Notes under the pieces: generated by a model
Seen by the model: only the letters and a program-made list of their open reading frames with translations
What the model was told of the DNA's origin: nothing
The model's database searches: none
Shown: piece after piece, positions 22,698-29,500 of the stretch
Layout of the letters: each line of letters begins with the position of its first letter
Position numbering within the stretch: the stretch's first letter is position 1
Translations under genes and position numbers: made by a program
Virus record (IMG/VR): IMGVR_UViG_3300009603_000034
Span: 1 to 31,841 of that record
Length of the DNA: 31,841 nucleotides
DNA from: a virus
Direction: 5' to 3' (one strand)

Positions 22698-22866
22698 GCG
22701 CAACAGTCAAAATTGGCATATATCCGTTTCATCAGCTATAAGGATGTATGAGAGACTATTTAAAGCTGGTAAGATTAAGCGTGAAGGAGCAGCTTGGAAA
22801 AGACTAATGGAGCTGTATGATATGCACGCACAGAAAAGAGATTTCAGGTCTAATGAGTCCAGCTAA
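22690..22866 (+). CDS. Hypothetical small helical protein (58 aa)
   Basis: This 58-residue ORF starts MSKRNSQNWHISVSSAIRMY, basic and helical (ERLFKAGKIKREGAAWKRLM). Its ATG overlaps the nuclease stop and an AAGGA precedes it. The 3' end overlaps the next start. Size and context support a real gene. Function unknown. Confidence 0.62.
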   Translation: MSKRNSQNWHISVSSAIRMYERLFKAGKIKREGAAWKRLMELYDMHAQKRDFRSNESS

Positions 22867-23236
22867 TTTTGACATAGACCTAAAATTCGGTAAAATATAT
22901 GAAGAAAAGGTTAGGAATATATTTGAAGGCGAAGGTAAGATTGAAGTCAAAACTGAACGTGATATATGGGCTACAACAGGAAACATGGCTATAGAAATAC
23001 GCTATGACGGAAGAATGAGCGGCATATCTACAACAGAAGCTACGTGGTGGGCTCATGTATTCACTATTGATGGAGACATGAAGTTTTTTCTAACCTTCAA
23101 AGTAGAAAAATTAAAAAAGTACATTAAAAAATTACTGAGTATGAAACTAGCTAGAATAGTAGATGGTGGCGACGACCATAAATCAGAAATAGTTCTCATA
23201 CCTGTAAAATACATAGTTGGAAAATCATGGATATAA
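22853..23236 (+). CDS. Putative PD-(D/E)XK-like phage endonuclease
   Basis: This 127-residue protein starts at ATG 22853 (AGG upstream). The in-frame ATG/TTG-type start farther upstream would lie inside the previous gene. An early helix with Glu (YEEKV about 16-20) precedes K-I-E-V-K (29-33), the E-x-K of this fold, and T-G-N-M-A-I-E-I (42-49). This is a pattern seen in many small phage nucleases. T-E-A-T-W-W-A-H is also typical. It sits just before the methyltransferase gene, but no proof of a restriction pair exists. A general recombination or host-DNA nuclease is equally possible. Confidence 0.65.
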   Translation: MSPANFDIDLKFGKIYEEKVRNIFEGEGKIEVKTERDIWATTGNMAIEIRYDGRMSGISTTEATWWAHVFTIDGDMKFFLTFKVEKLKKYIKKLLSMKLARIVDGGDDHKSEIVLIPVKYIVGKSWI

Positions 23237-24234
23237 TGGACAAAGTTATACTTGGCGACGCTAGAACAAAGTTGTTTGATTTTCCAGAGAAGTGCGTCAA
23301 TACGTGCATAACATCTCCTCCGTACTGGGGCTTGCGAGATTATGGAACGTCTACATGGGTTGGCGGCAATGAAAATTGCACCCATAGAACACAGAGAGAT
23401 AGACGTGGGGAGTATGGCGGTAAGCAGGAAACCAACGTAGGTTCGGTAGTAGGCTCGCGGGAAATAAAAGTGAACTCAGCTTGTCCCACGTGCGGAGCAG
23501 TTAGGGAGGATAATCAAATAGGTCTAGAAGATAGCGTAGATGGATTCGTAGAATCTATGGTAGAGGTATGCAGAGGTATTAGACACGCTCTAAGAGATGA
23601 TGGCACTCTATGGTTAAACCTTGGCGATAGTTATGCAGGTTCCACAGGTCAGTCAGGCGGTGAAGGTATGAGCACAAAGGATGATATTCACGTTAAAAGG
23701 GGCTCTGACAAGGCTCTACGCCCTAGTAATGTAAGCGGTTTAAAACCAAAAGATTTAATTGGAGTTCCTTGGCGTGTTGCTTTTGCATTGCAAGCTGATG
23801 GATGGTATCTTAGACAAGATATCATATGGCATAAACCTGCACCTATGCCTGAGCCTACAAAGGATAGATGCGTCAAGTCTCATGAGTACATATTTTTACT
23901 AAGTAAAGAACCTAGATACTATTTTGATTACGAATCCATACAGGAAGAATCTATTGGTGAAGATTCAGAGATGCGTAACAAGCGCAATGTATGGTCAGTA
24001 AATACAGCATCTTTTTCAGACGCTCATTTTGCTACGTTTCCCCCTGATTTAATTATACCATGCGTTCTAGCAGGTAGCCCTGAAGGCGGATTAGTATTAG
24101 ACCCATTTATGGGTAGCGGTACTGTAGCAATGGTATCAAAAAGATTAGGAAGACACTATACAGGCGTTGAGTTAAACCCTGAGTACCATAAGATAATACA
24201 CAAACGAACATGTCAACAGGAGTTGTTCATATGA
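23227..24234 (+). CDS. DNA methyltransferase (N4/N6 beta-class)
   Basis: This 335-residue protein has motif IV T-S-P-P-Y-W-G (29-35) ahead of motif I D-P-F-M-G-S-G-T-V (about 295-303), the beta-class order of N4-cytosine and N6-adenine enzymes. S-P-P-Y is more usual for N4-cytosine. Inserted after motif IV is a four-ligand stretch (C51, H53, C86, C89), a possible zinc finger. The end V-E-L-N-P-E-Y closes the SAM-binding core. Phages use such enzymes to resist host restriction. A clear cognate endonuclease is not proven. The start overlaps the previous stop. Confidence 0.9.
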   Translation: MDIMDKVILGDARTKLFDFPEKCVNTCITSPPYWGLRDYGTSTWVGGNENCTHRTQRDRRGEYGGKQETNVGSVVGSREIKVNSACPTCGAVREDNQIGLEDSVDGFVESMVEVCRGIRHALRDDGTLWLNLGDSYAGSTGQSGGEGMSTKDDIHVKRGSDKALRPSNVSGLKPKDLIGVPWRVAFALQADGWYLRQDIIWHKPAPMPEPTKDRCVKSHEYIFLLSKEPRYYFDYESIQEESIGEDSEMRNKRNVWSVNTASFSDAHFATFPPDLIIPCVLAGSPEGGLVLDPFMGSGTVAMVSKRLGRHYTGVELNPEYHKIIHKRTCQQELFI

Positions 24235-24461
24235 CAAAAGAAAACAGAGGAGCGTTGTTTAACAACAGCTACAAAGAAGATGGAGATAAGCGACCCGATT
24301 TAATTGGCGAGCTAAACGTAGAAGGTCGTGGATATAGAATAGCCGCTTGGAGAAATACATCCAAGAAAGGCTTATCTTATCTATCCTTATCGGTTGAAGA
24401 ATCTGAAGATGTAGAAACGGATAATAATGCCGAAGAAGAAAGCTCAAAAGTCCCCTTTTAA
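24231..24461 (+). CDS. Hypothetical DUF736-like protein
   Basis: This 76-residue protein begins MTKENRGALFNNSYKEDGDK and continues R-P-D-L-I-G-E-L-N-V-E-G. It then has the strand pattern Y-R-I-A-A-W-R-N-T-S-K-K-G-L-S-Y-L-S-L-S, similar to DUF736-type phage and plasmid proteins. The end is acidic. ATG 24231 is preceded by AGGAG, while the in-frame ATG at 24210 belongs to the overlapping methyltransferase. Function unknown. Confidence 0.65.
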   Translation: MTKENRGALFNNSYKEDGDKRPDLIGELNVEGRGYRIAAWRNTSKKGLSYLSLSVEESEDVETDNNAEEESSKVPF

Positions 24462-24687
24462 GTGGCGATTCGCTCCTAAAGAAACGCAAGAAAAACGCAG
24501 GTACGAACTCTATAGTCAGTTTGCCTTAGCTCAGTACCATATGGGTATTAATACTACTTTAGATATTAAAAATAAAGTAGTTGGACCTGTAACTTTGGCG
24601 AACTGCTCTATAGAGGACTTTGAAAACCTTATGAGTGAGTTGCGTAAAACTTTTAAGAGTGGAGACTACAAAAACGACGATGAGTAA
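24427..24687 (+). CDS. Hypothetical protein
   Basis: This 86-residue protein has a basic, aromatic N-terminus (KKKAQKSPFKWRFAPKETQE) and a helix-rich centre. It overlaps both neighbours (35 bases before, 8 after). No strong Shine-Dalgarno and no known motif are seen. It is retained because the frame is compact and the stop-start overlap is typical of this operon. Confidence 0.55.
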   Translation: MPKKKAQKSPFKWRFAPKETQEKRRYELYSQFALAQYHMGINTTLDIKNKVVGPVTLANCSIEDFENLMSELRKTFKSGDYKNDDE

Positions 24688-25012
24688 ACTCTATAACGAA
24701 AAGGATTATATTGACGCTTTCTATGAACTTGAGAATGGATGGTGGTGGTACTCTACAATTAACTATGTAACAGTTATACCAAAGCATGGTAACGTCAAGA
24801 GAAGAATAAAAGAAAGTAATATAAGAAACAGATGGGTTAAATCTTTTATTACTCCATATATATGCGATAAGTGTGATTATGTATGGACAGAAGATATATA
24901 TCAGGGTAGAAAGGTGTCGATAATCCATGATGATTTTCCAAGGTTTAAACTAAAATGTAAGACATGTCAATTCTGCGATGGCGATAAAAACAATGAACAA
25001 ATTAGAAAATAA
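24680..25012 (+). CDS. Hypothetical protein with four-cysteine motif
   Basis: This 110-residue protein starts MSKLYNEKDYIDAFYELENG at ATG 24680. The in-frame upstream ATG at 24635 is inside the previous gene. Aromatic segments (GWWWYSTINYVTV) come first. Then C-D-K-C (about 65-68) and C-K-T-C-Q-F-C (about 95-101) suggest a zinc ribbon. Nothing further is recognised. Confidence 0.58.
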   Translation: MSKLYNEKDYIDAFYELENGWWWYSTINYVTVIPKHGNVKRRIKESNIRNRWVKSFITPYICDKCDYVWTEDIYQGRKVSIIHDDFPRFKLKCKTCQFCDGDKNNEQIRK

Positions 25013-25139
25013 ATACAGACAGCGAGCGTTTTACTTAGGAAGAAAGATGTATTGGTATGGATTTAAAACCGGTATAATAGTTGGATTAGTAGCGTGTTCT
25101 ATTTTAATGTTAGTAATTATATATATTACTGATGTATGA
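24993..25139 (+). CDS. Small single-span membrane protein (48 aa)
   Basis: This 48-residue ORF has a basic N-terminus (MNKLENKYRQRAFYLGRKMY). One clear hydrophobic helix follows at about residues 28-46 (IIVGLVACSILMLVIIYI). Orientation would be N-in by the positive-inside rule. It overlaps the previous gene by 20 bases and the next start by 4 (ATGA). It could be a lysis-related or superinfection factor, but no catalytic or holin-specific feature is visible. Confidence 0.6.
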   Translation: MNKLENKYRQRAFYLGRKMYWYGFKTGIIVGLVACSILMLVIIYITDV

Positions 25140-25315
25140 ATAACGAGATAATTAAACTAATAGAAAAAAGACTTGAAGCTGGGGCTAAAAAGTATGGCGA
25201 AGAAATGGATGTTTTTGATGGCAGAGACTGGCTACAAGAGACTATAGAAGAGCTATTAGACGCTTGTGTTTATCTGTCAGCTCTATTATTAAAAATCAAG
25301 AAAGAGAGTAAATAA
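25136..25315 (+). CDS. MazG-like nucleotide pyrophosphohydrolase-type protein
   Basis: This 59-residue protein has the charged helix pattern of small MazG-like all-alpha NTP hydrolases. The clearest parts are G-R-D-W-L-Q-E-T-I-E-E-L-L-D-A-C-V-Y-L (29-47) with its E-E-L-L-D, and an earlier K-K-Y-G-E-E. MazG-type enzymes cleave (d)NTPs and are common in phages. The protein is short and metal-binding residues are only partly evident. It ends the plus-strand replication block, and the minus-strand genes end 86 bases further. Confidence 0.6.
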   Translation: MNNEIIKLIEKRLEAGAKKYGEEMDVFDGRDWLQETIEELLDACVYLSALLLKIKKESK

Positions 25316-25400
25316 TATATAATGTGGTATGGAGTGCCGACTCTAACATAAAAGTGTCTTTAAGGGGCAAATTTGGGCTTTATTTGGCTATTGTATGATT

Positions 25401-26570
25401 CTATTTAGGCTTGTTATTTCTTAGTATTTTTGGTAGCCTACTCAATTCTTCACCTTTTAAAAATAGTTTTTGCAAACTATCTAATTCTTCAGCATCTATA
25501 TTTTTACGCAAACTATCTAAAAGTGAGTGAAAAGGTTTATTATGCCCGGTATAATCATCCAGAAAACTATACTCATTAAGTCTTGATTTATCAATCGCTG
25601 GGCTAGCATGAAAAGCCTCATGGGTAGGAACATATTTTTCAATATCATACTGCCTAGATGGCTCATAAAAAAAGACAGAGTCTGGTGCTGTCGCAGCATC
25701 CTTAGCTCTTCTAAAGCGACCCAAAACCTCTTCCACTTCGCCAGTTTTCGGACTGCGCTGAAAATATGACCTATCAGTTTTATATGGAACTAAACCGCCG
25801 GGAGCATCGCCTATGGAAAGTTTGTTTAGTAGATTATTTATAACGCGAGAGCCTTCTCTTGTTCTATTGAAATCTTGTTGATAACCCATAGCTTTTCCTA
25901 TAGACAAAGGGGCTTGTTTATCTTCAAATAATTTTTCCATAATCATTTCATAACTAGGAGCGTGTAGTGGATAAAATGTATTGCCCCTATGGCGAGCTCC
26001 TGGAGTTCCGTATTGTTCATTTACAGGTTTATAGAGTGAATAATCATCTGAAATATTAACTCTAGTAACGTCAGGTAAAGCGTATCCGCCGTTTTCCTTT
26101 CCTTGAATGTTAAATAACTTGGTTAACATTTTTTCAGTACCAGGCTTCACAGTACCATGTTTTTTGTACTGGTTCATAGCAGCGCTCAAGGATTTATTTA
26201 TCATACTTTCCTTTTCTGTCAATTTTTTAAGTTTTACAGGTTCCCCAGCGCTCTGCATTTTATATTTTTTAACTAGCTCTTTATTTAAATTCTCCACCAT
26301 CTTATGATTAACTCTAGACTTACGCAAGTTTTCTATTATTTGTTTTACTATTTTAGATGAAGGAGCAGCAACAGAAGCTCCAGGAGTAGCATATTCTATA
26401 ACTCCTAGACCTTGACCAACCACTCTTTGGTCTTCATGTGGCGGCTGCTCATAAGCGTCAATTACTTGGTCAATATAACTGTGAGCCATTTCAGGAATAG
26501 TAGGCAAATCCTCAGAGGTTTGATACCTTCCTTTTGATAATAACGATAACAATGTTTTCTTGGGCGGCAT
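25401..26570 (-). CDS. Protein with HExxH motif, end of the late block
   Basis: This 389-residue protein (start MPPKKTLLSLLSKGR) has a T-H-E-A-F-H-A motif (H317, E318, H321), the zinc-binding H-E-x-x-H of many metallopeptidases. The N-terminal third is helical and charged, the middle rich in G, P, Y and N. Its ATG comes one base after the stop of the huge upstream gene, so the two are surely co-expressed. It might be an internal virion peptidase or a structural protein with a chance motif. A third zinc ligand was not identified. The 85 bases after it show no clear terminator. Confidence 0.68.
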   Translation of the reverse strand: MPPKKTLLSLLSKGRYQTSEDLPTIPEMAHSYIDQVIDAYEQPPHEDQRVVGQGLGVIEYATPGASVAAPSSKIVKQIIENLRKSRVNHKMVENLNKELVKKYKMQSAGEPVKLKKLTEKESMINKSLSAAMNQYKKHGTVKPGTEKMLTKLFNIQGKENGGYALPDVTRVNISDDYSLYKPVNEQYGTPGARHRGNTFYPLHAPSYEMIMEKLFEDKQAPLSIGKAMGYQQDFNRTREGSRVINNLLNKLSIGDAPGGLVPYKTDRSYFQRSPKTGEVEEVLGRFRRAKDAATAPDSVFFYEPSRQYDIEKYVPTHEAFHASPAIDKSRLNEYSFLDDYTGHNKPFHSLLDSLRKNIDAEELDSLQKLFLKGEELSRLPKILRNNKPK

Positions 26571-26571
26571 A

Positions 26572-29500
26572 TTATTTCCCGTAGTAATTACTTCTATACT
26601 GTCTTACAGCTCTCCAGAAATCTCTCTTCTTCTGTTTATAGAGATTATCCAATTCAATTTCTTCAAAAGCGTCATCACGTTCTAATTTAGAAACATATAT
26701 ATTATATTTTGATGCCTTAGCTCCGCGCTCACGTTTACGCCAACTACCTGGTATAGGTCTTTGTCTGCTGATGATAGACTTTAAAATACTTTTTGCTTTT
26801 TTCTCCGCTCTACGCCTACTTAACCCAGTAGCAACACCTTCTTTTTCAATCTGGTCTGTTAAATATCCCAATGCAGAGTAATAAGCTCTAGCTTTATCTT
26901 CTTCGTCATTATACCAAAATAAACTCCTAATGTGTCTATAAAAAGGAGTGCGAGTAGTCAAAGCATCATCTGAATCAAGAGGAGGATTCCAATCTTTAAA
27001 GTAAGCATCTAAAAACTGACGCTGCCTTCTGCGCGAATCTGTATATCTTTTCCGCGTATCCTTTGTTAAATTATCTGCTATTCTCATAGAAAAGCCAACA
27101 GCAGCTATAGTCCTTTTACTAAGGTCTCCTATAGCTTCAGGGGCACGTTTTTTACCTTCAGCTATATTCATAGCTTCTTTATATACATCAACAAAATTTC
27201 TCATAACTACCGGAGCATACACGTCAATAACTCCTTCTCCGTATTCATCAAAAGCATTGCTTAATAGACCTAGACCCTCTGCTCTGATTAAATTAGACCA
27301 GTAACCAGCTGGAGCGTCTTTGAATCTGTTCTTCCTCTCCTCATCAAATAAATAATAATATGTAGAATATAAAGCAGAACCAGCTCCCATAGAAAGTCCT
27401 ACATATTTCATCATTGGAAATAAATTTCCATCACGTATAGCAGGTGTCATAACATTGTTAACAATATTATTCGTCATCCTATATCCAATGCGATAGAACA
27501 AAGTTAGAGGTCTAGCAAAGTCTTTTCCCATCCAATACGGAACATATGGATAATCTCCAACACCTTGAGTAATAGTATGAGACAAATCAGAAGCTTTTTC
27601 TAAAGCTTTTTTATCGTATCCTCTTCCGCCCAATCTTCTACGCTCCACCATGTTAGCAACTTCTTTAGGGTCAAATTTAAATATATCCATTAAAACATGT
27701 CGCGAAGTAGTTCTCCTCGGGGCAATAAGTGATTTTTTACCAAGACCTGCTAAGTTATCTAAATGCAGTTCTAACATTCTGTGACCCATAGTAGAGCTAA
27801 TAATCCTATTAATCATCTCTGTTTGTTGCATCATACCAGGAAATCTCACTGTTTTTAATACTTTGTCCCAGTAACCGCTAGCCCTATTACTAGATAAATA
27901 CAAATCATAGACACCAGTATACTTAGCCCCTATGCTCTCTGCGAAAGATTTTGAGCCCATCCAGCCGCCTGTCATTAAATCCCAATATGATTTTAATAAA
28001 GACCTAATTTGAAAATGTGTAGCGTTTTGCACTTGTCCCAATAAGATATTTTTAAAACCACTTAGTGGAGCTGACAATCCGATAGATGCACTAGTTCTTG
28101 TTAATTGGCTTACAGCGCTAGATATCATTTTAGCTACAGGTCCACGCTCTGAAACATCTTGCCCCATTACCATAGCGTCTAAAGCTTTTTTAGCATAGTT
28201 TCTATAAAAATCTCCAACGTCTCCGCCACCTGCTTCCTTACGTAGTTTATCCAACTGGACATTAACTTCTCCCTTATTCAATCCCTCGATACCGCCAAAA
28301 GCATCATAAGCAGATGTAGAACGAGCTGTACGTTCTGAATATTTACGCATAATCTCTGGGAAATCAAAATCATATACTTGAAGAACCTTATCAATCTTTT
28401 TACCTTCTAGAGTATCACCAACTTTGAATACCTCGCCTGCCTCATTGGTGGTTCTATTGGTTTTAATTCTAATTAAATTAGAATTTTCAGCTTTTGAGAA
28501 AAACATATGGGTAGGTAAATCTGCTACTCTCGTCCACATTTGTCCAAAAACCTTATTGCGCTTAAACATTCCATCAAAATTTCTAATTTCTTTCATAGCT
28601 AATTCTTTAGCTTCATCAAGAGTAATTTTCCTCGTTCTCAATTTGACTTCAATCTCTGGAGTGGACGAAATAAAATCCAACAGAACAGCATCTTTTAATT
28701 CTGAATTTCTATATATAGTTTTAAAGAAATTATCTGTAATCATTCTTGGGAAATAATTATTATTATATGCATTATCTACAACTTTATTTATAGTATATTC
28801 TACTAGACGTTCACCTTTTAGCTTGGGTATGTACTCTCTAGTATATATTACATTTCCCATTTTTAATTTACCTTGAGCTATGTCTAATATTTGCTGTTCA
28901 GCGCTTAATGTTCTTTCTTCTCTTGAACTTCTAATTTCCTCTTCTATCCCACTTCTTGGTTTTCTAGATGAAATTTTATTAATTGGTATATAGTCAGTTC
29001 CTTTTTTAACTATTATATTTTTAGAACCTTCATCAAGAATACGTTTTGAATTATATAGCACTCTAAGTACAGGCTTTTGTTTATTAGTCCTACTATCTTT
29101 GATTAAATACCCTGATTTAGATTGGGCAACAAACATAGAATCAAAGTAATTACGCATAATATTAGCGGCATATTCCACATTGTTAATGGATGTTTTTGAA
29201 CCGTCAGGTAATTCAACTATAGTATTTTTTTCAGAGTTTTTATCATACCACCTCTGATAATCCTTTCCTTTTCTAAGGGCAATATACTTATCGTCCATAT
29301 GTATAGCTAAATTATGCCAGTCTCTACTTCCAATAAGTTTTTTAACTTCTTTCTCAATTGCTTGAGTAGCTCCCATCATTTTTCTATATACACGTGAACT
29401 CCTCAGCATTTTATTAGAAATCCACTTACCTGCAGGTCCCATCCATTCGATTACAGTATGAATAGGAAATAGACCTGTGTTTTTTGTTAAAATTTTTCTA

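Noticed and set aside
25316-25400. Bidirectional terminator between convergent blocks
   Set aside because: Only a 4-bp GAGT/ACTC stem and a CAAATTTG palindrome are visible, with no T-run next to a stable stem.
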